A DNA stretch of 60,000 nt from Hydractinia symbiolongicarpus. Taxonomy: Eukaryota; Cnidaria; Hydrozoa; Anthoathecata; Hydractiniidae. The first letter of the stretch is position 1, and each line of letters opens with the position of its first letter. The stretch is from NCBI RefSeq assembly GCF_029227915.1, contig NC_079885.1, positions 17,497,001 to 17,557,000 on the forward strand. Reading direction: 5' to 3'. The notes below the pieces were generated by a model. That model worked only from the letters and a program-made list of their open reading frames with translations, was not told the origin of the DNA and searched no databases. The position numbers and the translations under genes were made by a program. Shown piece after piece: positions 47,850 through 60,000 of the stretch.

Positions 47850-49443
47850 CTGTGTAGACAATTAATGTACACGTTGATCAAATACAATAATAACGAAAAC
47901 ATCTCGCAAGCTCGGTCGACACTTAGACTTCGGGCGATATTTTGCGGTACAGCCCGAGGTAATCGGTTATTATTGTATTATTAATGACCCATATTATTCG
48001 GGATATTTTTAATATTATATTGTCATTATTTTAGTATTTAATGCAACTCTAGGATTTTCAAATAACTTACTTTTTCTTTTTAACCAGCTTTTTCCATTTT
48101 AACTCAACTAGAAGAGACTTTACGATAAGAAAAAAATGTCTTTCACTTGCTCCAGTCATTATTTGGGTGTAAAAACGAAAACACTTAGAAAGCTTAAACC
48201 ATCGCCTACACTTTTTATCTCTTCGGCTGACCTGTTCATTTAAATGATTAGTTTTTCTTGTCACGGTATTTATCAATGCTACACAACAGATATTGTCGCT
48301 CGAAAGTATCCAAAAAAATAATAAACAAATTTGCTTCTTGCAACCTTCTGTAATAATTTTATATATAAATTTTTTTAAATACACAAATATGATTGCTTTG
48401 AGGACTTTTGGTGAGAAAAATGCACACTTTTTATCGCAGTTATCATGGTTTAAACATTGTGTAGCTAACCCGGGTTAACTGTGGAGAGAAAAAAGTTTTT
48501 AAGAGAAGGAAAGTGTTCGGATAATAGGTGATCCAATTTTACTTTGTTCACTTTTATTTACTCTGTCCTTAATCTATTTTCAAAAAGAGCGAATAATTTG
48601 ATCAGAAGGAAAAATACATTAAGAAAATTCGTATATCTAAACTTGTACATCCGGTTAACCGTATAAAATTACAAAATTATGACGTGGAATAAGAAAATAG
48701 TGTAAATGCTTGCTGCTATATAAATAAAATAAATATCAAGAACGAAATTCAATGCAAGTATATGAAATATTGATATTCTTTGTGAATGAGATTTAATTGA
48801 AAACAAACTATTCTTGAAATAACAGCACGACGGTTTTGACATAAAAAATAACGAGTAAAGGCGCGTATTTAACATCCAAATAAAATAATTTAAAACTGAA
48901 TAAAATAAAACGCGGTTTTTTAAAAAATAAATGGGTGCTTTTGAACTTTAAAAAGCTATTTAGGGAAAGTTTATTTTGAAATTTCAAAATCAGAGAATTT
49001 ACTAAATAAAACGAGATAACACAAGTTGGCAAAACAAATTAAATATTTAACAACAAATTCTCGTTAAAAATTATCTACCTGACGTTGTTTACATATATAT
49101 GTACCTAACTAATTAATCAAACACCAGAACGTTGGACATGTCTGGGGTGCCAAGCGCTTATTGTATTAGTTCATACAAACTTAATATTCGTATCGTAGAA
49201 AATGTTGTTCTTTACCGGCCTTAATTAAAAAGGACATTAAACAGATCTTATGACAAGTTTAGGGGATATTTCTTCCTTTTTAACAGTAGAACAAAGTGAA
49301 AATCTTTTAAATTTATTGAACAGACATCTAAATGAAGAACATATGACATCAGATCAGATGTTTCATATATATTTTTAAATGTAATTCTCACTTAATCTAT
49401 CCACAAATTGGAGACAGAAAAGTGAATAGATGATATTAACAAA
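47850..49443. other. Host flank, no gene identified
   Basis: Very AT-rich with only short frames rich in Phe/Leu/Lys, typical of chance. No RNA gene or repeat was recognised. Confidence 0.4.
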
Positions 49444-51263
49444 TTATTCATAACTATTAAACAGCGTGTGGTCTTGCAAATCATCATTCACCAAACTGCA
49501 TGACGGTACATCTATGTCGTCTTTTTCCGTCAAATCTGTACAAATAAATGTTCCTGGTATGTGAAGGCCTGGTACAGAGTGTAGCATCTTGATCTATAAA
49601 TAGAAATAAATATCAAATCTCCTTGTGCAACTTAAAATTATAACCACAGTTTAACCCTATTCGGTGCAGAGATGCGACCGATCCGCCCATCACGTTATTT
49701 TCTAATATCTCTTTTCGCTGCATCACTGTGGTACTTACTGCATTTATTCTGTTAGCCTCCCCTCCATGCATTAGCCATTATTTCAAAACTACCATTTACA
49801 TTTCTATGAAATCCTTATAATCAAAAAAAAATATAATAATCTTCGTTAGGATTGTCCTTAGAACTTAAAACTCTACTTTATTTGATCAAGGGGAATCATT
49901 CAGTAAAGTTTACGTGGTTTTTGGCATTTTTTAAGCGAACTATGTAAACGCTGGAAGTATACTTGATAAATTTTATCTGGCTATTAAAAACTTTAAACAG
50001 ATGGTCAAAGTTTGTTCTAAAACAAAAGTAATTTAATTCCAAGCAGTGCTATTTTAGACAAATATCAAGATACTGATGACGTCACAGAAAAAGTGATAAC
50101 ATAAGCACAACCAATTCCGTCATCATTTCTTATTACCTTTAATTTTAAAGTTACTGATGTATATCTATAATAGTTTGACCGTGAGAAGTTGAAATCTATT
50201 TTCAATAACGGCAACAGAAAATATGCGGCCTATGAGAAGGTATGTTTTAATTAATTACCCGAAATTTAGCTCACAAAAGTTTGAAATTTATAAATATCTT
50301 ACCTTTTGTTGATCCTCATACAAGTAACGTTTTGTCATTTCAAGTCTGTTTCTACCTGCCGAGAGCCTAAGTATTCCATAACTACCTGTTTTTGAGTACT
50401 GCAATTCTTTTAAGTTACATTCGTATCTGCTTCTTATTCTGTCGTATTTTTTTTCCAGCTTCCAGCTGTTATATTCCAGCGTTGTTAATTTTTTCTTACA
50501 CTTGTTCAGCTGAATAAGAATGCAGAAAAGTTGTCTTTGAAACGGTTAATATAAATTTTATTGGGTTTCAACTTTTTTAGATTTAAAATAAAACAAAAAA
50601 CTTATTTTTTAAGTTTTATGTCAGCTCATTCATCATTTAAACAATCAACATTTTTAAAAAAAATTTTTTGAAATGAATTATCTGATGAAAGGAGAACGAA
50701 AGGAGAATATATTTTAATAGAAACCTGGTTACAATGATCGGAAGGTTAAATGTTAATGATCGTTTATTACCTGAGTTTGTAAGTTATGTGCCTCCTCTAG
50801 CTCGCCAAACTGGGATACTTCATCTTTTCTTAGTTTGACAATTTCTTTCAACACAATCTTTAATGTGCGATTGTCTTCCCATATTTTATCGTAGGCTTCT
50901 TTCCAGGCCTTGTTTATTTGACGTAACTACAATACATATATTAAAATTATAACAAAAAGGTTTGGGACAAGAATTTGCGTTAGTCCTTAATTGTAAAATG
51001 TGCGCTCTATCCATCATCATACAACACTATTTGATGGCTCACAAGTTTTAAAAGCGCTTTATTATTTTGGATAACATCCCTAATTTAAAGTTCAGCGTAT
51101 TATAATGAAAATGAAAGCATAAAGATAAGAATAATTAAGTAAAACAAATATAAAATTAAAAGTGAAAGAAGAAGTACTTTTATGTTACCATGACTACGTC
51201 ATATAAATTTTAACATACCATGTTAATTTCTCTCTCAATTTCGCATTTCGTTGCTGCCGACAT
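49444..51263 (-). CDS. Four-exon host gene, coiled-coil protein of 185 residues
   Basis: Exons on the minus strand are 51263-51219, 50926-50771, 50509-50303 and 49593-49444. All introns are phase 0 with GT-AG borders, and the joined length gives 15+52+69+49 residues and TAA. The product is helical and charged: 'INKAWKEAYDKIWEDNRTLK', 'LNKCKKKLTTLEYNSWKLEK', with an acidic C-terminus containing 'LTEKDDIDVP'. Coiled coils are likely in residues 16-110. I recognise no family. The intact frame across four exons argues for a real, selected gene. A TTTATT on the plus strand near 49310 could be the poly(A) signal. Confidence 0.75.
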
Positions 51264-52060
51264 AGTACCCTTTTTGTGGTGCACAAGTGTTGGAAACACG
51301 AGAGAGAGAGAGAGAGGACTGTTATATACTTATCACGGGGTGCATCACAGAAAAGAATATTTTTTGTAACTTCTGTCGTGAGCAAGTTTCTAGGGGAATT
51401 TATAATGATGCAATGAACACTGCTGGAAAGTACCTACGAAGGAGTGCTTAGTTTATTAAACAGCTTTCAAAGATTAAATATTTATTCAGATTAATGTTAT
51501 TGAAGGGCTCAGCCACAATGTTTATTAAACAAGATGTGGAAATATAAGTCATGTGTCATGAAAATGTTTGAAAGTCGACTTGGATTTAGCATTTATATAG
51601 TTCACAAATAAATTTGCTGCAAAGTAATTTTTCACAATTAATATTTATTAATGACGGTTGAGTGAAAGATTAAAAAAAATGACTACAGAGGATAGTTAGT
51701 CATAGATATCCTATGACGCGTGAAAAATTCTGGACGATGGAGATTTTATATAGCCCATGCTATATGTAATAAGATAGCTCTTCATCTCAGGAATTATGCT
51801 TATTCTTAATTAATCTGTTGAGAACATATGAACCTGCTTTGTGCGAAATCTGTATCACACAGGGTGAAAGCGTATTTTCTGAAAACGTGATTGACGCGAA
51901 CACATTAGAAACACAGCTTACACCGCCTGTCAATCTCTAGACGTCGTACCAAGTCGTTAACTTGAGTAAACGTGTATTGTTTATAAGGAGCCACTTTAAA
52001 AGCAATCAAACTAAAATTTGCAAAGATTCTAAGCAACTTAGTATGAACAATATTGTAGAT
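51264..52060. other. Intergenic, (GA)n near the gene start
   Basis: It begins with the region upstream of the coiled-coil gene, including a short (GA)n run at about 51300-51316. Nothing else was recognised. Confidence 0.4.
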
Positions 52061-52210
52061 AGAAGAAACGCATTATTTTCTGATATTCTGTTTGAAAGCG
52101 CGTTATCAGAAGAAGAAACGCATTATTTTCTGAGATTCTGTTTGAAAGCGCGTTATCAGAAAAAGAAACGCATTGTTTTTTGAGATGCTGTTTGAAAGCG
52201 CGTTTTCAGA
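52061..52210 (+). repeat. Tandem repeat, 3 x 50 bp
   Basis: Three copies of a 50-bp unit start AGAAGAAACGCATTATTTTC and contain 'TTTGAAAGCGCGTTATCAGA'. The third copy has several substitutions. Confidence 0.85.
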
Positions 52211-53130
52211 CTTCATCGGCTTCACATTGTGTAACTTCTTTGTGTGTTTTCTAAAATATCATTTATGCTAACTTTTAGAACAACCTCTTGTTGTGATTTT
52301 AAACCCAATAACTAAACATACGATAATCGCAGAGTGAAGACGCTGAGAAGAAGCTAAGAAAGCAGTACGCAATTTGGTACGAGGTCGAAAAGTGAGGAAA
52401 TGACACTCTTTTTATCGATTTCCGTTGTATTTCGATTATGTTAGTAACTAGGTTTTTATTTTGTTCATTATATAGGTAATCAAACTTGTCAAAGCAAAGA
52501 TAATCTCTTGTTTGATTACATTTCCACAAAGTTTGCTTTTCTGCATGATCTACAAACTATTCCAGCTAGCTAACTCAATAAGAAAATGTATATAGCTGCT
52601 TTGAAACATTAATAAATACAGATGTGGTGACTCTGGAATGTTGGCATGGTATTAGGCGGCTCAAAATCTCAAAATAAATAATATCTTGATGCTTCAACCA
52701 TCGTAACGGATTTTCTGTTCTTTAATTCTTATTACGGGGTGCCTCAAAATTTTGTAAATTCAATTAAAAAAATTGTACAAAAATTCTTCTTTTTTCACTT
52801 GCACTACTCATGGTATTGTCTTCAATTTCCAGTTATGAGAGTTCCGTTGTCTCTTTCACAAGTTTCAGCGCTAACTCAACGCCTTATTGACTCGCCGCTT
52901 TTAAAAAATGTGGTTCGGCCTTGTGATTTTCAGAATTTGCGGCTAGTATGAGGATATTTTAGCCCTCGAGAGCCATATATATGGGAAAAATTGTCTTCAA
53001 CAAAAATATGTTTCAAACAATAGAACATCGAAATCTGGAATTTAGCATGTATCATTTACCGACTTTTATGACATGACATTGAAAACTGAAATTGTAATTA
53101 ACCCCCCCCCCCCCAAAAAAAAATTCACCA
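52211..53130. other. Intergenic, nothing recognised
   Basis: AT-rich; a C-run followed by an A-run lies at about 53103-53124. Confidence 0.4.
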
Positions 53131-53345
53131 TTCAACTATTTTTTTTCAACATGTATTAACTAATTCTTTTTCTGCGACATTGTAGTTAAATCCTTAGAAT
53201 GCTACGAAGGTGCGGCTAGCGTTAACCCGTTTTTCAACAAACCTGTCACGTGCTTACAAATCAATCACTATGTTCGTGGAAATATGTTAATACAATTTGG
53301 TTCTCTAGATGTAAAGGTCATGACTCAAAACTTGCGATGACCCTT
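53131..53345 (+). pseudogene. Decayed duplicate of LU-domain exon 2
   Basis: It matches 55430-55660, including intron sequence before the exon ('TTAACTAATTCTTTTTC'). It retains 'ECYEGAASVNPFFNKP' and 'VRGNMLIQFG', but one conserved Cys is now Tyr (NHYVRG against NHCVRG), a 9-base segment (KLV) is absent, about 25 bases before the CDDLC region are deleted, and the frame ends in TGA. It lies upstream of exon 1 of the intact gene, so it is a partial tandem duplication. Confidence 0.75.
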
Positions 53346-53871
53346 ATAATGCAAAATTCTACACGGCCAATTTTTTAACAAAAAAAAATCAATTTTTATT
53401 TTCAATTTCGCAAAAAAAGTATATCAATATTTAACAACAAGTAAATCAAGATTGTCTCGACCAAAGCAATAATTTCAGCCATATAAGCCTAACACACACA
53501 AAAAAGCCCTCGAGGATAAATAACACAGTACCCTGAATTGCAGAGGAAGAACGTATACTTGTTAGATTGTTTTGGTTATTAAAAGGAGATCTCGGCATGT
53601 TTCAGCAACCAAAATCAGCCATTTACCCCAACATTGGAAACGAACAAGCTTTCTTCTCTACGCTGATAAATCAATCTAATTAATTAAACAAGGAATAAAA
53701 AAGATTCAAATAAAAATGAATTTGAATACGTAATAGCAAAAATACATAACAGATAAATTTGAATGTATTTTTAATTTTAATTGGAAGAAACTATCGTTTT
53801 AATAACAGGTGTCAAAATCTTCTTGTACACATTTTTTTGCACCTCAGTTCGTTTTCGCATTGAAACGAAAG

Positions 53872-56800
53872 ATGTTGTTATCATTAGTTTTAGTTTGTTG
53901 TGTTTTGTTTTCAACAGGTTGGTTTTATAAAATTATCCGTTTAATTTGATTCAGCATATTGAAGGTTCCATGGAAAATACTTATCGAACATATTACATAG
54001 GCTGCGATGTATGTTTCATTCAATCAATTAGCCTAAACCATTATCAATCGCCGTTGTTGTTGTCCGAGGGGCGCGATCGCAGGCATTTCTGAACGAAAGT
54101 GATGATGAGGCTATTTTGAAAGTAGAGCTGCATGTTGGACTTCCTATGTTTTGTATTTAGGTCTTATTTTTCTGTGATATGTAGTTTAAGGATAAATGTA
54201 TGTGTAATTCTAAATGTTTGTGTAATGTAAACCTTGAACCTCTTTGTTTGGGTTGGAAAGTTTTACCAAAATTATTATAAGAGGCAGCTAGCTAGCAGAG
54301 GCAGTGCAATCCTAGGGATCTTTTTAATGTTCTTATTTGACTTAAATGCATTACATTCAGAAGATTTACCCATAGCTTCCTCTGTTACTGATAACCTATC
54401 ATATTTTGATAGTTTAAGTCTATGCTATAACAGCCTTGCTAAGTATGCAAGCCACAGAAATCAGCTACGTTAGGATTACTGTCACTAATAATAGACATAC
54501 AATTTGACCAAGAGTAGCTACAACCATGGACATAATATTTGGTCGTTTTCGCTAATTCTCGAAATTGTAAATATTAAAAAAGCGATCGCTAAGTGTAATT
54601 GTTTTATAAAAGCAATTGGAAAATCTTTGAAATTAGAATTTGTTTTTTAATATACAATTGTTTTTCAATATACCATGACCGGATTTATAACTAGACGATG
54701 CTCCATTATTTTTTTGCATGCAATATAACAGGTTCTGTATTTTTATGTACATCAAGGTAATAAACTATTTTGAATGCTTCACGGAAATACGACAACACGT
54801 GTCCTAGAAAATAGTATATTTTCCAAAAAAGTGTAGTGTAGTGGATAGCAAAGTATGGTATACGAGGAGCATTTTAGCGAGTACGCTTTGCATATTTTTC
54901 AGGTTATTATATTCCACTTAAAAGACAATAACATGGCTCTTACATAAAGGTACCACCACAGGTGTGTGACGTCGGGTTTCTTGACTACAGAAATAAAATT
55001 TAAGCTGGAAAAGCGTACTTCTACTGTATGTGGGAAACTTTCGAAAACTTTTTAAAAGGACTTTAGATAGAGCGCATTCCTGTAAGTGCTCCACTGGGAT
55101 GTGTCTCTCAAATGTACGACAGGGTCACCGGGTCTTTTAATTCAATAAGGACTTTTGACACAAAATAAAGATGGCTTTTTGCACATTCAATATTTTTGAA
55201 AGTGTTCGTTTTGTTTCTATATGTCTTCTCAAAGTAAATTTTGATAGCTAGTCGCAACACTGCGGATTTTTCATTAAATTGATTGGAATCAATTTCAATG
55301 TTGTTATAAACACTGTCTTTAAAATAAATGACTTGCTGCTTCTTGACGAGGAATTTAGTATTACATTTAATTCTATCGTTATCGAAGAGGTGTAAACTGT
55401 TAAATTACTGAACCCCGCCATTCAACTATTTTCTTTCAGCATGTGTTAACTAATTCTTTTTCTTCCACATTTTAGCTGAATCATTTGAATGCTACGAAGG
55501 TGCGACTAGCGTTAACCCGTTCTTCAACGAACCTGTCAAACTTGTCACGTGCTTACAAACCAATCACTGTGTTCGTGGAAATATACTAATACAATTTGGT
55601 TTTATAGATGTAAAGGTCATAATTCAAAGTTGTGTGTTTTTAAACACAACTTGCGATGACCTTTGTAATGCGTATGAGCCTGAGCTTCGAAAACGAATCC
55701 CTTCATCGTTTAATGCTGCAATGAAAAGCTGTAAGGTAAGAAATATGTTTATTACATATGATATACACATCTGCTGGGTTCAGTATTATCCATTAAAAAA
55801 TTATAGAATGGTAGTAGAACAATAGTACCCAGCATATCTATTGGGGAAAAAAACTTGAACAGAGCAAGATTTATACCAGCCACCTTTGGTTTATTGCTTC
55901 AATGCTCTGCCAACTGAGCCATCGGTTCAATAGTGGAGTTTGCAACTGGGTTTTCTCTCACTTGGTGGTGCGGTTCGATAAAATACACAGTAGTCTTGTT
56001 GGCATTCTCTTCAGCTGTGTAACTAATGTCTATAATATGCCACTTTATTAATAACTAATACGATAAATCCACTCAGGCTGAAAAAAGTTTTTTTCGAAAT
56101 TTGTTTATCTGTTGCCTGGTAATGTGTAGAGTTTGAAACTCTGATAAAAATAATATATAGGATCATGTTGCAGAGATATTGTGTTGCAGAGATATTGGGT
56201 TGCAGATATATTGGGTAGCAGAGATATTGGGTTACAGAGATATTGGGGTGCAGAGATATTGGGTTGCAGAGATATTGGGTTGCAGAGATATTGGGTTGCT
56301 ATGAAATATGAAAAAAATATGATATTTTGCTGCTCGACGCTAAACTAAATAACTAAATAACATGCGCTATTTGAAGCGCCATTTTGGCCGCTTATGTTTC
56401 TCAAGGGTCACGTGTAGTGATTGAGTGAAACGCATTTTCGTAAGGCTGACTCGTTTCCCAGACAACTGATGCGGTATTTCTTGGATAAACAAAAAACAAA
56501 ACTAAAACAGGGCGAAACTGGACAAGATAAGTGAAAGACAAAACTTCGATTTGAAAATCGGTTTCGGTTAAGCACTAGGTAATGCTAATGGCTGCGTCCA
56601 CAGAGGAAATTGTAAAGCATGTGTGCTTCGATCTTAAGAATTCTTGTTTCGCGTGGATTCCGAGCTTAAACGGTAAAGAATTTGTTTAAAGATTATTTTA
56701 TGGACTACCTTATGGAATGCCTTTGACGACGAGTAAACTCTGACGAGTTTAGTTTATTCCGGAGGGTGCATCGTTAGGACAGCTTTCTGACTGCGTCTGG

Positions 56801-57648
56801 AACACTACATTTAATATTCAGAACTGTCATATACTGTCTGAGGAGGCCCTAAAGTATCATCCAGCTATTGCAAAGCGTTAAACATCGACGGAGGGGCAAG
56901 AAAATTGTCTAAAAATGCAAAAAAGGTTGCTATGGGCGTTGCTATGCACTTATATTTGCGGTTGGTTGGAAAAAGTGCCAGGTTGCGCAATAAAAACCGA
57001 AATTTGTCATAAGAACTACTTGCCACGGTATTCTAAGATGAATTTGCTGTCAGAAAACAGGAGACAATTCTTTAAATTTAGACATGGTGGTAAACCACCT
57101 TAAACAGCTAATTTCTTCTTGAAGTTTATCTTATTTAAAGCACAACAACGGTAAAAAAATTAACCCTATTCTGCTCGGGTTTTTTCGAAAATGTTCTGAC
57201 CGGGAAGAGCCCTCCATAACGGTCGACACGAGCGAGTTGCTAGCGCCCATATCAAGCCGTTTGAAAGCCGACATGTTTATAATATTAGCAGAAATGCATT
57301 TTTGATTCTCAATTCTAATCCAATTAAAAGCACTAAGTATGCAAACAATGATCATAATAAATTATGCTTACCGTGTTTTGAAACAGGGTCAACGATACTG
57401 AACCTACTTAACTAGATTGCATCGAGTAATTTTTTCTAATGGGAAAGGGAGTACGCCCTGAATTTTTACTCACTCTTTCTGCATTTTTTTTGCAGCTGAC
57501 GTGCTGTCAAGAAAATATGTGCAACGATGCTTCAACTAGCAAGCCAGCTGCTGAAACAACAAGCAGATCCAATCCTACAGAAAATGATACTGCAACAAAG
57601 CTATTACTGTCTTTAATAATTCTATTTTTTTTGAAAACTGTATTCTAA
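53872..57648 (+). CDS. Ly6/uPAR (LU) domain protein, GPI-anchored, three exons
   Basis: Exons are 53872-53917 (signal peptide MLLSLVLVCCVLFST), 55476-55735 and 57496-57648. Borders are GT-AG, with intron phases 1 and 0, and the joined frame gives 152 residues. The mature part begins 'ESFECYEGA' and carries about ten cysteines, ending in the family hallmark 'CCQENMCN'. This is a three-finger LU domain. After it come a Ser/Thr-rich stalk and a hydrophobic C-terminus (LLLSLIILFFLKTVF) without a cytoplasmic tail, the layout of a GPI anchor signal. The poly(A) signal AATAAA is at 57656. Expected location is the outer face of the plasma membrane. Confidence 0.8.
53918..55475. other. Intron 1 of the LU-domain gene
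   Basis: No other gene is recognised inside. The frame 54234-54473 has no domain signal. Confidence 0.5.
55858..55930 (-). ncRNA. tRNA-like sequence (pseudo-tRNA or SINE head)
   Basis: The minus strand reads GATGGCTCAGTTGGCAGAGC, a good tRNA A box/D-arm. The matching B box 35-40 bases on (GGTATAAATC) is poor and no clover-leaf closes, so it is probably a decayed tRNA or a tRNA-derived SINE within intron 2. Confidence 0.4.
56164..56300 (+). repeat. Minisatellite, about 17-bp unit
   Basis: Eight or nine imperfect units of GTTGCAGAGATATTGG(G), in intron 2 of the LU-domain gene. Confidence 0.85.
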
Positions 57649-57655
57649 TTATTTT

Positions 57656-57661
57656 AATAAA
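57656..57661 (+). promoter_or_regulatory. Poly(A) signal AATAAA
   Basis: It lies 8 bases after the stop of the LU-domain gene. Confidence 0.5.
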
Positions 57662-58228
57662 TATATCTTTTATGTTGGATATTGTTGCTAAGGGTCCACA
57701 GTTTTCACATAGCCGAAACCTGTCCATTTAACGGACAGTTTGTTTCGTGACACGAATAATTGGGCGTGTTTTCTGAGAAAAAGAAATAGAAGAATAAATA
57801 AATAAATGTAAAATCTTCACATTTCTCTACTTAATTCTCTGTTTATTTAATGTATCATAAATTCCAATAAGAATCCCCCGGTAGGTTTAAGCTCTGGTGC
57901 CACGGTGCAATATTTCATGCGCATTTCGTCGCGCCGTCTATGCAGCAAAATGCATTCAACAGTACTCTCTGGAAAGAAAGAATTATGCGTCTTTTCATAT
58001 CCGGTTAGAACAAATGCATAGATTAACATTTTACGGACTATAGCATAGTGTGTTATAATTTTTGCATTTTTGTTGGATAACAAAGCGAAGCAAGATGGTT
58101 GCCAATCATATCTATCCATCAACTTTCGTGTTTCTATCTACCTGTTCAGTTCTGTATAAATTTTTGCGCGTTTGATTGGTTAGTTGAATTGTTTTGATTG
58201 GTAAAGTACTCCAACAAGAAAAAATGAT
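57662..58228. other. Intergenic, nothing recognised
   Basis: Downstream of the LU-domain gene. The minus frame at 57847-58122 has no supporting signal. Confidence 0.4.
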
Positions 58229-58520
58229 GCAACATATGCACCGCGGTGCAGCATTTTAAAGTTGCTGCTGCATACTGCAACATATGCACCGCGGTGCAGC
58301 ATTTTAAAGTTTCTGCTGCATACTGCAACAAATGCACCGCGGTGCAGCAATATAAAGATTTTGCTATATACTGCAACAAATGCACTTCGGTGCAGCAATA
58401 TAAAGATTTTGCTATATACTGCAACATATGCACCGCGGTGCAGCATTTTAAAGTTTCTGCGGCATGCTGCAACATATGCACCGCGGTGCAGCAATATAAA
58501 GTTTTTGCTGCATGCTGCAT
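58229..58520 (+). repeat. Satellite-like array, 6 x 48 bp with internal palindrome
   Basis: The 48-bp unit is TGCAACATATGCACCGCGGTGCAGCA plus a T/A-rich part and CTGCATAC. Each unit holds the palindrome TGCACCGCGGTGCA, apart from one unit with CTTCGG. Frames on both strands read through the array and give Cys/His-rich peptides that are artefacts. Confidence 0.9.
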
Positions 58521-60000
58521 GAAGCCCTAAAAAAACTTTTGCATGAAATAACATTAACTTGATTTCGTGCAACAATATTTTCGTAAATTTCACTGCATTG
58601 CCAAAAAAAAGTAAAAAATATGCCACGGTGCAATTTTCCTCACGAGTGCAATGCAAAAAAGGACGAAGCGTCCTTACCTAATTCGAATTCAGTGAATAAA
58701 ATCGAAAAATACAGGATTCGTACTATCCAAGAGGCAACCGAAGAACTGCTAAATTTTTCCGCATTTCGCGCATACATTATACACGCTAAAATGTAAGTTG
58801 CGTAAAGGTTGTTGAATAAGTCATTATTGTGATCACAAAATATTTTTGTTTATCATAATATACAGGAAACTGGATATAATTTAACGACACGAATGTATTT
58901 AATAAAAAAACAAACACTATTTAAATGTAAGAAGTGGGTAGGCAAACACTATTAGATCTTCTTTCGACTTTATGCACAAAATCCGAATTGCAGTACGGGC
59001 GCTTCGCGCTTTTATGTATTTCTTCAATTTTATTTCATAATAAAATTTCATAATTCTCAATCGATCTGAACTGAATTCTTACAACCCAATCGTCCCCACT
59101 ACACAAAGGTAGTGGAGTCCAGACCTCCTTCCTCAGTTCGTAGAGTTTTGGTCCTTCCTTAGTACAGAAGCCTAAAAATTTCTTTATTTGGCATTAGAAC
59201 AATTTTCCTTCCTATAAAAACGTTCACATGTGGATTTCTTTCACCATGACTTTCTTTCTAGGATATCCTTTACAGACAGTCCTGACAGTTCTGCTTTAGA
59301 TGTAAATGCTGATCTGGTAGAATGGGCTAAAGACTTATTTGTATCAATCCCTTAGCACAGTTTTAAACCAATAAAATATTGTAGAGCTGACCACACCGTT
59401 ATGAGGATTAACAGTACTCTACAATAACTGTGTAGCACCACTTACTTTCCTCCATTCAAAATAAACATTTAACGCATTAATGACACAGAGATCCTCATTC
59501 TCTGGATGACTGGCAAAAACAATAGATGACAGGCAAAAACAATAAATTTTATATCCAGATTATAAATACCTAACACCCTAGAAGCTGAAGTTGAAGCTAA
59601 TAGCATTGTGAGTTTCGGACAATAAACTTATAGAGATTTGCCTGTTAACTTTAAATGTCTGTTTAATGTAACTTGAACATTCTATATAAATGCATAACGG
59701 GTTTTTCACTGACAAACCGGACACAATGTTTGTGATTGCAATGCTGGTGTGATTAAAATTAGAAAAAGAGCCTGTTTCTCTACCGCTTTTTTAATACTCT
59801 GTGTATCAGAGCAAAAGGAGGAAATGCATGAAGACACTGTTGATTCCACTTTTGGTAAAATGCATCTGTACCCTGACTGTTAGGGCCTGGCTTCCAAGAA
59901 TAATACATTGGCAGTTGGTAAAATACACGGGAGGCAAACAATTCTGGTTCGAAACATCCTATTCTCTGAGAAATTATTTTAGACACCACAGGACAAAACT
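58521..60000. other. Intergenic to the window end, nothing recognised
   Basis: AT-rich. A duplicated 'GACTGGCAAAAACAATAGAT'-type stretch lies near 59510-59540. No gene could be supported. Confidence 0.4.

Noticed and set aside
55858-55930. Functional tRNA gene
   Set aside because: The A box is good, but no complete clover-leaf and no proper B box follow, so I list it only as tRNA-like.
58229-58520. CRISPR-like array
   Set aside because: Units are directly adjacent with no unique spacers, and the DNA is eukaryotic. The 50-bp repeats at 52061 were rejected for the same reason.
58146-58656. Several overlapping Cys/His-rich frames on both strands
   Set aside because: They are translations of the 48-bp tandem array; a 48-bp unit has no stop in several frames, so open length is not evidence for coding.

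Overview
This is eukaryotic, intron-containing, AT-rich DNA from an invertebrate animal. A cnidarian is the best guess, because the transposon families (THAP/P-type, SWIM-YqaJ, CR1/L2 LINE, Helitron, MULE-like and Polinton proteins) resemble those I know from cnidarian genomes. No sequence here proves the species. Most of the window is mobile DNA in several ages and layers.

The most important content is two Polinton/Maverick-like (virus-derived) elements. Element 1 (14228-27561, about 13.3 kb, 276-bp terminal inverted repeats) is old. It carries a protein-primed-type family B DNA polymerase on the minus strand (23530-27280) broken by many stops and frameshifts, a broken integrase, a capsid-gene remnant, DUF4116-repeat genes and a BRO-like remnant. 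It sits inside a THAP/P-element-type transposase gene whose reading frame resumes on the far side. Element 2 (36748-47843, about 11.1 kb) looks young: its 62-bp terminal inverted repeats are identical and it is flanked by the 6-bp direct repeat AGATAA. It has an intact D,D35E integrase, an intact A32/FtsK-like packaging ATPase, a Fic-domain protein with an inhibitory motif, a BRO protein, an ankyrin protein, an OB-fold-like protein and several small membrane proteins. It has no DNA polymerase, and its capsid-like gene has lost its N-terminal part.

The two elements share, in the same relative order but opposite orientation, this block: small basic protein / penton-like protein / conserved structural-candidate protein with a C-terminal membrane tail / coiled-coil membrane protein / capsid C-terminal remnant / small membrane protein / integrase. 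In element 2 nearly every gene starts right behind a TAATAAA-like motif, and many gene ends carry perfect hairpins, which looks like a virus-type transcription code. The divergent penton-like and structural genes start only 16-17 nt apart in both elements.

The other regions are as follows. 1-4100 holds non-autonomous Helitrons in head-to-tail arrangement around a THAP-like exon and a decayed SWIM/YqaJ gene. 4500-7682 is a broken CR1/L2-type LINE with a 2A-like motif and an (AAAT)n tail. 7683-12721 is a 5-kb segment with GTTCCCGAAATT-type terminal motifs, lying between two (AAAT)n arrays. 28990-30620 has remnants of a zinc-finger gene plus a GC-rich SINE-like repeat. 32390-33190 is a MULE-like transposase remnant. 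33346-36228 is a probable Helitron containing a Tigger/pogo fragment. From 48 kb on the DNA looks like host sequence: a four-exon coiled-coil gene (49444-51263, minus) and a three-exon Ly6/uPAR-domain, GPI-anchored protein gene (53872-57648, plus) with a decayed duplicate of its second exon upstream, plus several tandem-repeat arrays.
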